NCBI GenBank assembly: GCA_000507305.1
Contig: DF239336.1
Coordinates: 162,401-226,400, forward strand
DNA length: 64,000 bases
Direction of reading: 5' to 3'
From: Breviolum minutum Mf 1.05b.01
Taxonomy: Eukaryota; Sar; Dinophyceae; Suessiales; Symbiodiniaceae
The notes beneath the pieces are model-generated. The model saw only the letters and a program-made list of their open reading frames with translations, ran no database searches and was not told where the DNA came from. Each line of letters opens with the position of its first letter. Within the stretch, counting starts at the first letter, position 1. The translations under genes were made by a program, and so were the position numbers. This document shows, piece after piece, positions 49,108 to 60,800 of the stretch.

Positions 49108-49222
49108 TACCAGGTGATTCTTTTTGCCCTTTTTGGGATGGTTAAGTGACCATATCAAAGGTTAAGTGACCTCCAACTAAGGGATAAAAAGGATTAAAAA
49201 GGTCACTTTGAATCACCTGGTA
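49108..49222. repeat. TIR element, family E, copy 2
   Basis: TACCAGGTGATTCTTTTTGC ... GGTCACTTTGAATCACCTGG plus TA. The TA at each end fits a TA target duplication. Compared with copy 1 it has a tandem GGATAAAAAGGATTAAAAAGG. Confidence 0.85.
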
Positions 49223-49797
49223 GAGAGAATTTTCTCATCAAATTACTGTATTGCTGACCATTGAGATCCAGACTGACCTGCGTCCAGCTCCTTACCTCAC
49301 CGGTGCACCTTTGGAAATGGTGGGGAAATGATCCCCTGGGAAGTGCTCCGAAAAAAAACCTGGAGTTGTAAATTAACCTTGGAAAACCTGCAAAATGCCT
49401 TGGAAGTTGTAAAAATATCTTCTACATTCCATAAAAAATGGAAGTAAACATACTAGGGAATATATACTTCCCTCAATGTAACACTTCATCTTGAAAATTA
49501 AGAGTGGGAGGAGTTGCTTCAGAGATGATGGGGTGATTGTAGAAGTGAATCAAAATGTATATATGTAGTGAGGGGGAGTTTTTTGAGCAGGAAAAGAAAT
49601 TTTGATTTTCAATTTTCGTTGGATTTTCTATGTTTGGGATGTTTTTAGGCTTATAAATTGCAACAAGCCAACAAGCCTCGAAAAAGCTGATTGCATCAAG
49701 CTTTCCCCATATCCGTTGAGGACTCACCCGACTAATTCACTGCCTGGACGTAGGCCGACTTTCTTCTTCCTCTTCAACATCGTACAACTCAGCACAG

Positions 49798-49843
49798 CCT
49801 GCCGTCCATGCTACGAAGAATGCCGTGAACAGGGCTTTCCAAG
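49798..49843 (+). CDS. Candidate micro-exon
   Basis: A strong pyrimidine tract (TTTCTTCTTCCTCTTCAAC) leads to TCAGCACAG, then 46 nt up to AAG|GTATTTGG. One frame reads CRPCYEECREQGFP (Cys-rich), another PAVHATKNAVNRAFQ. Splice context is good, but the neighbouring exons are unknown and no family can be named. Confidence 0.2.
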
Positions 49844-49899
49844 GTATTTGGTGTTTTTTTGGTGAAGGGGCTTGAATGAGGAATTGGTAGACCATCATA

Positions 49900-52200
49900 G
49901 ACCATCAACAGAAGAATTACAAGAAAGATACTACAAAACTGAGGAATCTCTAGTCACTTCGAATCCTCAACAATATCTTACATCATCGCCATTTCGTCAT
50001 GGACTTTTCTAAAGAGAAAACCCTTGAGAGTTCACAAATTTCAAATGCAGGAATGACTAACTGTACATAACTGGAGGTTTACCCGATGATCCTTTGGGGG
50101 TACCACTATTTTGTATATAAACCCCGTGTTTTTTTGTTTGGCCCTTTTTTTAGGGGATCTTCTGCTTGCGATTCGATTGGGCACCAGGCCTACTGCAGTA
50201 GATTCGGTAGGGCACAGGCCTCAACAACTGCCACAAGGTTTTCCGTCTCGTGGGAGAAATCCCACACATGCTGAAAAAACTGCGTGCAATCAATGACATT
50301 TGAATAAAAACCCATTGCCTTTCAATTTTGTCACATAGGTTTTTGACAGTTCCAAACTCAGTGGCCATTGATTCCTGGTTAACCTATATTGGTTATGCTT
50401 AGTTCATGTCACGGGTCCGGGTGGGTTTTGAGAAAACAGAATCCTCTTCACTTGGAAGAGTGGAGAATCTGAGCATTCCCCACTGGATGGAGTTGGCGAT
50501 ATAATCCGACTGTCGTACAAGTTGGCCTGGAGACGAATTTTGAGGAAAAACTGGGGTGTTGAGAGGTGGAGGGAAAAGGCAACAACAAAAACACCAAGGG
50601 AAGTGAAATGTTTTCAGTACATGTTTTATGTATGTTATATTGGTTGACTATTCCTTTAAAACACAAAAGATCCAATCATATGTTATAGAACTACAGAGTC
50701 CCGAAATCGGTTGGAGCTAACGTTTTGTCACATCTTATATGGGTGACAAGTTAGATCCAAAGGAACCAACTTCACTTGTCAGTTTGGTGGCACCAAAGCA
50801 GTGAATGCTTCTTTTCCTGAAGGATGGCGCAACGGACAAAGGTGGTTCTACCTTTATGGAATCTAAGGAAGTCGTTTCGTTTAATACGACATTTGATCAT
50901 ATCAGAGACCTGCAAGATTTGAATGTTGATGCAGAACACATTCCAAGAAATCATAACATGAACTAATTCACAGTCAGAAAACAACACATGTGCTATGTAC
51001 ATGTTTTTGACAAATATCCTGACAAGCACCAATGCACAACAGCACTCCAGGGAACAAGTGTATCCCCCACTTGTGATTTATGGGAATCTGTGTTGTTTTC
51101 CAACCACCCAAGTGTAGATACCTATGGATACCCCATTGAGTGGTTAGGATATAAAAACTTCCCATAATAATTCTTCCCATGCATGGTATAATTTCCCCAC
51201 ATTTACCAAACAAATCAACCAAATCTAGATAAAATATACCAGTCTCATGGATGGTATGGGAACTATTTTTGGAGCGGATTTGTTGTTAGTTCACCTCAAA
51301 GGTACCAACCCACCGTTTTTGGCCACCTTCAAACTCCCCTTGCACACCACTTCCATGGCGACCTCTGGTGGTTTTTTGCCCGCAAATTTGGATGTTTTTT
51401 TTGGTGTCATATTATCAGCAGGGTTTGGGGGGTGTTAGAGAAGACCTCGATTTCTAGGTGTTTTTGTTGTTCCTCATTTACACTGATACAACTTGGATCA
51501 AGCAGGGTTTCACTTGTCATGGGCTGAAAGAATCACCAATGCCTTTGGTTTGGAGGACCACTGGAAAAACGTGATGATGGCCCAGTCGACACAAACGGCA
51601 AGGAAACATGAGCACACCTGAACAATGGAGAGCAGGAGCAAAGAATCATGCAACATATATCTTTTGCTAGTACACAATACATCGGTAGCGACTGACCTTG
51701 TCAGCTGTCCGTGGCTGAGTGTATCAACGTATTAGTGATCCTTTTACAGTTCAGTGTACCCGAGGCAGCAGACTGAATCTTCCTCCTTGTCAGGACATGC
51801 TTATTTCGACGATTCAACCAGTAAACCGTGTGCTGCAGATCAAAGCAAGAACCAAGACCTCACAAATATCATCTACAACAAACATGATTTCCATGACATT
51901 ACTTACAATATCTTAGTTTCAATGTGTAGAATTAAACATGTACATATATATATATATGACATATGATATATGTATATATTATATGCATATACACAAATGT
52001 GCATATTGACACATGTGCATGTTCTATCTTATATAATCAAGTACACAAATAGTGTGTAAAAAGATACTGCTATTGTTCCTCCTTGCCATCCTAACCCTTC
52101 CTTAAACACAAAAAACACACAAACACATCGAACAAACACCGCCTCGGGAGGGACTGTGATTCGCTTCGTTGAGAGATCGGAGCGGGTTCGTCGCTTCGTT
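49900..52200. other. Mostly non-coding
   Basis: No supported gene. A family-F-like fragment (TTTGGGGGTACCACTATTTT) lies at 50094-50113. A diverged family-A copy lies at 51161-51260 (CCCATAATAATTCTTCCCAT ... CATGGATGGTATGGG) without a clear target duplication. An AT-rich stretch lies at 51940-51990. Confidence 0.45.
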
Positions 52201-52214
52201 GCAGACTGTTGCAG

Positions 52215-52333
52215 GACGCGGAGCCCGAACACTGCGGTGGAACGAGCGTAACCAGGAGCAACCAGGAGCAACCCCAAGAGGCACGTGGGACATGGGTGTT
52301 TGCCCACGTCTTGTGCAAGACCTCAAACAACTG
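52215..52333 (+). CDS. Candidate exon, unknown protein
   Basis: 119 nt between GACTGTTGCAG and CAACTG|GTGAGT, both good splice contexts. The open frame reads DAEPEHCGGTSVTRSNQEQP and then QEARGTWVFAHVLCKTSNNW. It is clearly GC-richer than its surroundings and contains a short duplication (AACCAGGAGC twice). A second frame (WDMGVCPRLVQDLKQL) is also open over the last third. No family recognised. Confidence 0.3.
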
Positions 52334-52697
52334 GTGAGTTTTCCATGTCTTAAACATGAGCAGAGATCACGTGATGAATCCGCTGAAATGGAGAGATCAT
52401 GTTTTTTAGTTCTTCCTTCCGCAAGAGTCTACAGTTGACATACCAGTTGGATCCGCTTTAGATGATTTGAGTTTCTACAATTAAGCAGCCCTTGAAAGGG
52501 AAAGATACACACAAAGATGCATGTTCTGAAGAAAAATAGATTCATACGTTCTGAGCAATGCAGAATTCAGCCCCTGTCCTGGAGACTGTAGTATATACTC
52601 TGCTGCAGCACAAACATACTGTATGCATGTGTTACTTGCTTGTTTGAGATGCATTCACGTAATAAATCATCATCACCAAAGGACCCCCCGCAAAAAA

Positions 52698-52763
52698 ATG
52701 GCGGATTTGAATATCTCTCCACTCTCCACCAACAGTGATCACGAACATCATCCCCCATCAAAG
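52698..52763 (+). CDS. Candidate first coding exon
   Basis: AAAAAAATGGCGG gives an ATG in good context, followed by MADLNISPLSTNSDHEHHPP then SK, and a phase-0 donor AAG|GTAACT. A minus-strand frame also covers this interval (TGKILELPLMGDDVRDHCWW), so strand is unsettled. No further exon could be joined with confidence. Confidence 0.22.
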
Positions 52764-53155
52764 GTAACTCCAGGATCTTCCCGGTGAGTTCCAAACCTGA
52801 ATCACCCCACCAAAAGAAGCGAGCACCGCGAGGAGGGTGCTTCTAAAAAACAATCCATGCCATCTTAAATAAGATTTCATATCATGTCATATCATTTCAC
52901 AAAAATTCTATACTGATTGTCCATTGTCCATGTTTGTCACCCCATTTTTCTCCCTGTAAAACTGACCCACCCCAAAACAAAAAGGTCGAACAAACCCACC
53001 TCACTAAGACCACCAGGTCGCCACCTGAGTTGCATACTTGGAGGATGGGCTCCCGGTGGATGTAAGTGGCTAATAACCATAGTAACTAAGTTACCAAAGT
53101 AAGGTTGTGGGACCCCTTTCATGGTTCGTAGGGTTACTAGATAACTAATGTGTGG

Positions 53156-53260
53156 TACCCTCGGGTAAACTAACATGGCAATGGAATATCCCCATTTTCA
53201 ATAGGAAATACATCTTCAACTGGCCCATGTTCCATTGCTATGTTAGTTTACCAGGGTGTG
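53156..53260. repeat. TIR element, family B (subfamily)
   Basis: TACCCTCGGGTAAACTAACA on the left and TGTTAGTTTACCAGGGTGTG on the right. The interior ATATCCCCATTTTCAATAGG is nearly identical to the copy at 54552-54662, 1.3 kb away. Confidence 0.75.
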
Positions 53261-53599
53261 GACAGTCCCAAATAAAAATCAAGATTCAAAGATTGTTTGA
53301 TCGAAACCGACCCTTGACATTTAGACCATGGAATCCTGGTTAGTTACGATCCGGGATCCTATTATAATGGCTTACTGCGATCCTTAACTGGGTAGTTTTC
53401 ATCTCCGTATATACCCCAACCAACCCCGGTGAACTGATCAGTCTCCAATCCCAGAGCCTGGGCTACCCCAACAAAATATCATGAACTGCTGAATTCTCCA
53501 AGGCCTGCGGTGGAAGTGAAAGTGAGATGTGGTTGAACATGTCAATGTGATTAGCACGGCTATACTGTCACTGTTATACCATATAGTCTATAGTCATTC

Positions 53600-53635
53600 A
53601 ACATCATCAACATCATCATCATCATCGTCATCATC
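53600..53635. repeat. (ATC)n microsatellite
   Basis: About 12 ATC/ATCA triplets with one GTC interruption. Confidence 0.8.
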
Positions 53636-53888
53636 TCACAATGTCACCTCCCACCTGCAAATGATATTCATAGATTATCCAATGATTATGGATAAACCCC
53701 ATTACACACTTGGGTTTCTGAACCATGCAGTAAGTCAATGGTTCAAAAACAGTTCCACTTTCACAAAAGTGCTGTCTTGCTGTAGAGATTGGAAGGTCGC
53801 AATTGTTTGTTGGTCAACTCACCATCCCCGGAAAACATAGCTGGCCTGATATACATATATATATATATATATGATCCAGCCCCCCCTG

Positions 53889-53889
53889 N
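53889..53889. other. Ambiguous base (n)
   Basis: A single n follows CCCCCCTG, shortly after a (TA)n tract (53850-53872). A 13-G run lies at 54022-54034. Sequence quality in this 200-bp stretch is therefore suspect. Confidence 0.95.
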
Positions 53890-54065
53890 ATGTAGTATTA
53901 CAAAACGCTGCAAATACCACGGTTTCGGAGGCCGAGCTTGTCAAAACAGTGTAAATACCATGTGTTTTGGCGGGTTCCATGAAAATGTAGCTAAAACGTA
54001 GGTTTTGGACCCAACCCATTCGGGGGGGGGGGGGACTGGGAGGCCGGAGGCCGCCATCATATATA

Positions 54066-54170
54066 TAGGCGTTTCCAAAAATAGGGGTGGGCCCCCAAAA
54101 TGGATTGTGTGTAATGGAAAACCCTATTAAGATGAATGATTTGGGGGTACCACTATTTTCGGAAACATTC
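54066..54170. repeat. TIR element, family F (diverged)
   Basis: GCGTTTCCAAAAATAGGGGT on the left and GGTACCACTATTTTCGGAAA on the right, again inside an AT tract (ATCATATATATAGG ... CATATATACAT). Confidence 0.65.
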
Positions 54171-54551
54171 ATATATACATCGCCAAAGCTTGCCGGATGA
54201 CCCTGGATGGAATTGTCGACCAATAAACTAGTGAGCGGAGCGAGTTACTCATGGTTGGCAACGCAACTGTTATCTCGAATTTCCCGTTTCCAGCCATTTC
54301 CATGTTAGATTGTCTAAAGAAGAATGCACCAACCTGGATTTGTTTAAAATGCTGCTTTTTATCATCCGCTTCTTAATATCACCAAGACTGAAACAAAACA
54401 AGAAACAACTGAGCAAACACAAAGCTCTGCACACTAGCATCTTGGGTGCCAAATTGCAGCAATCTTATCACCCCAATGCATATTGTCCAGGTACTAGTGA
54501 CTTTCTCAAACCTTGCGGCGCTGCACTTCGGGATGTAGATTTTTTTTGTGG

Positions 54552-54662
54552 TACCCTTTCGTAAACTAACATAGCTGACTGGAATATCCCCATTTTCAAT
54601 AGCAAATACATCTTCAAAGGGTCCATTTTCCATTGCTAATTATGTTAGTTTACGGGAGTGTA
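54552..54662. repeat. TIR element, family B (subfamily)
   Basis: TACCCTTTCGTAAACTAACA on the left and TTATGTTAGTTTACGGGAGT plus GTA on the right. Shares its interior with 53156-53260. Confidence 0.75.
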
Positions 54663-55852
54663 GCTTTTGTCTATAATTGGGATCCCCTTTTGCTTGTGAG
54701 TTGTGCCTCGTGCAAGAAGGGCGCCATGCGCGTGAGTAAACGGATGGTCGTGTAGAAAGCTCCCTCGGTAACGACGGACCGCGGCAGCTGGTTGAAACTG
54801 GGCTATGCTGTAACTGATGAATTGGAGGCACAACATGCATTAAATGAGCTCAGCTCAAAAACCCATTTCGATTTTAAGTAGGTTTTGGGGTCTATTTCAC
54901 TGCCCTGCCTAAATTTAGAATATGTTTTAATATAAGCACAACATCATTTCTTAAGTACTGTTACAGTCTCAAACTTTATGATACACAAGATCGAGATGAT
55001 GCAAATACATGTTGACTACAAGTATGGATATTGGTCGACATGGGCCATCTATATTCAACTGTTACTTTCAACGGGCCCATCTGAACAATAAACTGGTTTC
55101 TATAGGCCCGGAGATCACTGAGGGGATGGTCACTATACCACTCAAGAATCCCCTGAATGAGGCCCAACTTCCCAAGAAGGAACCAACTAACAAGAAATGT
55201 GACTGTTCAACAGAAAGTTCAGGGAGAAATGGGGGGTGCCACTGATGGCAACGTCTAAGCCTAAGCCTATAGCAAAACTTCATCCACAAAATGAAAGCAA
55301 GTGGACAAAGATTGCCATACTTTGAGGTGTCTGAGTCGAAGTGCAACGAGGTGTATAAGTGCAAAAACATTTCACCAATCGCCAAATTCCTGAACTGTTT
55401 GGCTATTTCCGGACCACACATATTCTTCATTCCCCTTTCGTTTCCTCCCTTTTCATTGAAGTTAGTGTTTCTCGAAAATATATGAAACAAAACATATTAG
55501 GTATGTTTCAATATCAAGGGCTCAACAACCCAAATGGTCTCTACTTTTTCAAAATAATTTACTCATCTAGTTGGTCGTTGAACCAACCCACTTGCAAAAT
55601 ATTAAAGTCAAAATGGGTTCATAATCCCCAATTTTCGGGGTGAAAATAAAACATATTTGAGTCATATTATTCGCCCAAGGCCTTCGTCATCCCTCCATTC
55701 CGTTGGAGGTTGGAGGCAAGAGTCTTGCATGCTTGCGTTCTGCGAAGGAAGCTGTCCCTGGCGGAACAAAAATTGAAACCAAGCTGGGACCCTGGGACTC
55801 AATTTTCTTCCGGGTTGGGAACACACAGACTCAACAAGTATACTTGAGTCAC

Positions 55853-55964
55853 TACTGTTGATGGTTCAGAAATCCGGCTATATATACAGTTGTTGTGGTA
55901 AATTTATGTAAATATCAAGGATTTTATACTGCCAAGTGGTGCAGGATTTCTGCCATCAACAGTA
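55853..55964. repeat. TIR element, family C (best ends)
   Basis: TACTGTTGATGGTTCAGAAA on the left and GGATTTCTGCCATCAACAGT plus A on the right. TA is present at each end. Confidence 0.75.
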
Positions 55965-56022
55965 TGACTTTTTCCAGATTCTCTTGGATTTCGGTCAAAT
56001 TCCATGGTAGATTCTCTCCCAG

Positions 56023-56157
56023 ACCCCTCTGGCCTCATCGGCAGAAGCACATACGGAGGCCATGGTTGAAGCCAACTTCCGTAAGACTAACTGGCGACCG
56101 TTGCAACCGGCCCAGGATGGAATGAAAATGGATGGAAAATCCAAGAGGAACTATTGA
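56023..56157 (+). CDS. Candidate C-terminal exon, unknown protein
   Basis: After GTAGATTCTCTCCCAG the plus strand reads 44 codons to TGA: TPLASSAEAHTEAMVEANFR, KTNWRPLQPAQDGMKMDGKS, KRNY. The composition (Ala/Glu helix, then basic) is protein-like and GC is raised. The frame is closed upstream by a TAG just before the acceptor, which supports an exon start there. No family recognised. Confidence 0.3.
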   Translation, partial: TPLASSAEAHTEAMVEANFRKTNWRPLQPAQDGMKMDGKSKRNY

Positions 56158-56999
56158 AACATGTACTCTCCCAAAGAAACTAGAAGTAGACTATACATCG
56201 CCATGCAAATATATGTCTGTTTCTTCCTCATCCGTGTGTTTGTGTGTGAGTGCAATTATATCTAATATCAAGTTGGGCACAAGATATACCCATCCATACA
56301 AATGAAATATAATTATAAGTACAATTATATATAATAGATAATAATGTTTCTGTATTTCCTTCCATTCTTTCCCTGGGTACAGTACGTGTTTGGGTTGGCA
56401 TTGCATCTTGTCCTGCATGAGATATGATGACATCAGATTGCAAGGCCAGCAAAACCAACAACACATTTCGTAGATTTTCGTAGGGTACTCCCGCACCCGA
56501 GGGAAGGTGGAAGTCTACAAGATCTACAGGGACCCTTGCAGGAGCCTATGAAAGCGTGACATATACATCATAATGGGTGGTCTTCTGTTCTACTTACGTT
56601 GGTATCTTCCCTCATTTCCCTAAAAAAAGCACGGCACTTTTTGGTGGCGCAGATTTAAGGCACCATATCATCCATGACCTCTTAATGGGTCAGCTTGCGC
56701 CGGCAGAATCACAGCGGATAGGTGCAGTAAAGGAGTTGAAGTTTTTCAGTGTGTCAACATGTCGTCATGTACCAACATGAATCTAGATACATGAAATCTC
56801 AAAATCAAATAACATATCAAAAACCGGGATTTCCTTGAACTATATTCCCACCTTCAAGTTGTCAACTTTTTGCAGAGAAGCTACCAATGCCACATTTTTG
56901 CCAACAAGAAAAGTTGAACACATCAATTCTTTGGAACAAGTCAGGAAGACTTTCTCCAACATATTATATATATCACTATTTGCAATGTGTTTCTTTTAG

Positions 57000-57184
57000 G
57001 GCCCCAACAAAATACCAGGATTACCAAAGTTCCAGCTTCATCTCCAAAGATATCCGATCCTGATCTAAGGACTGCTGCCATTTGGCGAGCCAGTCTTCAC
57101 GAAGACCTCGATCTACTGAGCTCCGAGAGAAAGTTGCCTGAATTTCCTGAAGGCTCTTTACACCAATCAAAAAAAACAGGAAAG
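57000..57184 (+). CDS. Probable exon, unknown protein
   Basis: The best unnamed exon. TGCAATGTGTTTCTTTTAG gives a textbook acceptor with AG|G, and 185 nt later AAAG|GTTGG gives a donor. The frame reads PQQNTRITKVPASSPKISDP, DLRTAAIWRASLHEDLDLLS, SERKLPEFPEGSLHQSKKTG, then K. This is a charged, Ser/Pro-containing, probably flexible segment with one amphipathic stretch. The frame stays open past the donor into the TTG microsatellite, where it becomes poly-Cys, so termination of the exon before the repeat makes sense. No domain recognised. Confidence 0.42.
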
Positions 57185-57226
57185 GTTGGAACTAGCAACA
57201 CCATGGAATTGTTCAAGGATTGCGGC

Positions 57227-57265
<39 letters not shown>
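57227..57265. repeat. (TTG)n microsatellite
   Basis: About 12 TTG units, 42 bp downstream of the candidate exon's donor site. Third run of the same unit and orientation in the window. Confidence 0.9.
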
Positions 57266-57787
57266 GGTCGTCGTCAAAGCTTACGACAACCCCTGTGTGC
57301 TGCGGTATCCCTTGATACCACTCCCTCTTCAATATAAGGAATGCAAAAAGAAACTCCATTTCAAACCACCATCTCGTGTCATCGCTAACGGCTGCTAGGG
57401 GCTTTCTTCCTGGTACTGTTAGTTAAGCAACAGGCCATGCAACTGTAAACCAATACGCACAAATGGAATGGATAGGGCTGGTCAAAGTGGTCAATTCATG
57501 TCAATTCTGTTGAGCATGGACACTCGATGCAAATAAGAGATATCAAATGAGCACACCCACTTTGAAAGGGTGGAATTCTCCATCCACGTTGATTGAAAAA
57601 GGGATGCACCCTCAAAAACGAATGGCAGGAACACCAAAATTGTAGAGGTTTGCAAATGATTCCAGATGCCTTATAGATACAGCACCTTCCTGACAATGCA
57701 TCTCAACCATTTACGCTCCAAAATCACACCTGAAGCATATTTCAGAGGGTATTTGGACACAGGATGATCGGATCCTTTCCTTTTGGG

Positions 57788-57862
57788 TACACTGCCTGAA
57801 ACTAACATAGTCCCTGAAGAATGATAGTTGGGAGACTACTTTCCTTTTGGGAAAGCCTACTT
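57788..57862. repeat. Family B half copy
   Basis: TACACTGCCTGAAACTAACA, then GGTTGGGAGACTACTTTCCT resembling 19860-19965. No matching right end was found. Confidence 0.45.
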
Positions 57863-57869
57863 TAGATCT

Positions 57870-60800
57870 AAAGAACAACTGCAGCGTACAACAACATGGT
57901 GGCAAAGAACAGATTTGGCAGTTTCTCCAAACTAGGATACCTCCTCTTGATATGCATTGTGTATTTGTGTTTTTTCTCCACTCTTGGCTCTTGGCAATGT
58001 TTTCCCATCATTTTCGATCCATAAAACTCTCATTTTTGGCCCTTTTTTGACATGACAGTCACACCATTCACCACTTTCTCATATGGACACTGCTACATGC
58101 ATTCCGGATTCTCAAATTCACCGACTTCCATGAATCCTGGCACATTCTGTGGCACATTTCAATTCAGCCGTCAAAAATCTGCTTTCGACTATGGCACTTT
58201 CACCCAAACAGCCGGTGATGTTGACGGTCAAACTCCAACTGGATCCAAATCTGCTGGATGTCTTGCTGATATCCATTTTCTTCATTTGAAAAATTTGAAA
58301 CATCCACATTCTTGAAAAAGCATAGCTGTTGAACATACGTAGTACCCCCCGTCTCCCCAACAAAAAGGCCAGGTAAAAACTGAACCGCAGGTCTTCAGTT
58401 TCACCGGCAAAACGCCAAGACATTGAAACGGTGCCACGGTTTTGTCAGGTCGCCAAATCTTTGTACATCAAGTCGGCTCACTTGTGAGGCATCAAATCCC
58501 GACACCTGAAAAAACAACCAACACCTCCAAGGATAAAAAAACCACCCAACTGGAAATTACCAGTACGTTATGTATTATGTGAATTATGTGTGTTTTTTAC
58601 ATCGGATAAAAGAAATACACTATATATATTGTATATCTATAAGTTTCTTACATATAGTTGCATAACAGAACGTATTTCAACTTGAATCAACCTGACAAGT
58701 TCTTTAGTCAATTCTCAAACCGGAATTCTTTGATCATTGTTTTGTTCAAGGATACTCCTAGTAAACTACTTCTTCTGCATAAAGCCGTTTTCACAGTTTT
58801 CGCCTTTAGAGAATGGGAATGATGGATCTTTTGCCTCATTTTGGGTGAAGATTCAGTGAGTCCATCATTTCTCAATCATTATTCACAGGGCATGGGGTTT
58901 GATATCATCTACCACCCTTTGGCTACAGAATTATTTTGGTGAGCTTCCTATGTCCATTTAGGGAATCACCACCAGCTACTGTAGCTTCTCAAACGCTTCT
59001 AATTCTTTCCGGTTGGTCGAAAAAAATGGAATGGCGGAATCTTGATACGCCGTCCCGTAAATATATGGCAAAACCCATGCCTAGATTCCTAGCTGTACAA
59101 ACGAAAAAGTGCAAATATATCTAAAATATGGTCTAGCTGGGTTGTTGAGACTTCTCATTCCGTATGCTGATGAAATCTTAAATAGTCCCAACAATCTGAG
59201 TGCCATCTTTCAAGCAATAGTCAACTGTTGTTTTTTTTGGGGGTCCAGTTGTTCCTGATTTGGACTTTGAGGATTTTTCCCCGAATACAAAAATCCGGAT
59301 CATGAAAATCCAACACTCCCAGTGGAACTGGGGAGTTCCACTACTGTTGCTTCTTACGCAAGCGAGGTGGTCGGATGGTCTTTGTTGGAGCCTCAGTTGG
59401 AATGGATTGGTCCATGAAGGTCTGATACAAACATGTGAGCCACGAAAAAAGAACCTAATACTGGTTGGTGGTTTCAACCCCTTTGAAAGATATTATTAAA
59501 ATTGGAAATCTTCCCCAAATAGGGGTGAAAATAAAAAATATTTGAAACCACCACCCAGCATACTTTCCAGTATACTGGTTGGTTAATAACGATCCTCCTA
59601 ATGGGTTATCATAATCCCACATAGCTGGGTAGTATAATCCCCTAAATACCCTAAACAACCAGGTTCTTTTTCATTGCTCATTTGAGAAAGTGGGTTCCAT
59701 ACCAATCCACGTGAGCTAACGAAAAAAGGCCCTTATCCCATTGTATTAAACTGGTAGGTCTATAGGGATCATTATGTGATGGCTTTTGATAGTCCCTGTA
59801 CACCAGCCATCGCGTTTTCGCTGCTGATGGAATTCACCTGGCGTGAACAACATTGTTCCCCTGAGTTATAGATTTACTATGAATGTCAGCATATACATTC
59901 TACACATCTACAGAACTATTTCGGGTGGATCTGAACAGTTGAAGGAAAAGAAACAAATAACCTTCACCAAATGTTGATTTAAGAGGGTAAGAAGTAAACA
60001 ATCACTGCAAACACATCCAATTCGAATAGAATTCCACAATTTTCCATGTTGGTTGGGATGATTCACCTATACTTGAACAATGTGTGAGGTGATGGCCAAC
60101 AACGGTTACAATAGTAGCTGTGAAGTGTTTTACCTCTCATATTCTGTTATCCCAGGTGACAAAACAACTTAGCCAACCAACATTCCAATTGAAAGATACA
60201 CTATTTGTCAAATTGCAAATCTTCCCCCAAGGATTGTTTGATGAACATATACAAAAACTGTTTAAACGGGAAGACCCACCACCCACCATCTCACACACAC
60301 TTCTTCTCAACCTCAACTCGCATGGACCCCGGATCTACCAAGTCCAACAACCAAGGCACAGGAAAAGCCACTTGCTCTCCATTGACCTTGCAAGAATGCA
60401 GCAAAAAAAAATCCCCATCATAAAGGAGTGCCTCCCCATGTAGAAATGTGAAGAATTGTAAACCACCAACACTACCTCTTCAAACTCATATGTGGTTGAT
60501 ATAGAAATTAAAAATCAAATATAGCTTGGAAAAGGACACATCCGCCGCAGAAGTAGAAATTCCTTCATGGAGACTTTGCTGCAAATAAAACATAGGAGCT
60601 GGAGATATAAGTATAGATCATATCCTCATGTGCCCAAGTAATGGCGAAACATAAAACATCCTTGAAACCACAACCTAACAAGGATCGGCCATGCCTGTTT
60701 GCACATGGTGGCTTAGAGTGATGAATCAACAGAAATCATGGTTTGCTAAACGGAGCTTCTTAAGAGTGACCCTGTTACTGTTTGCAAATGACGCACCATT

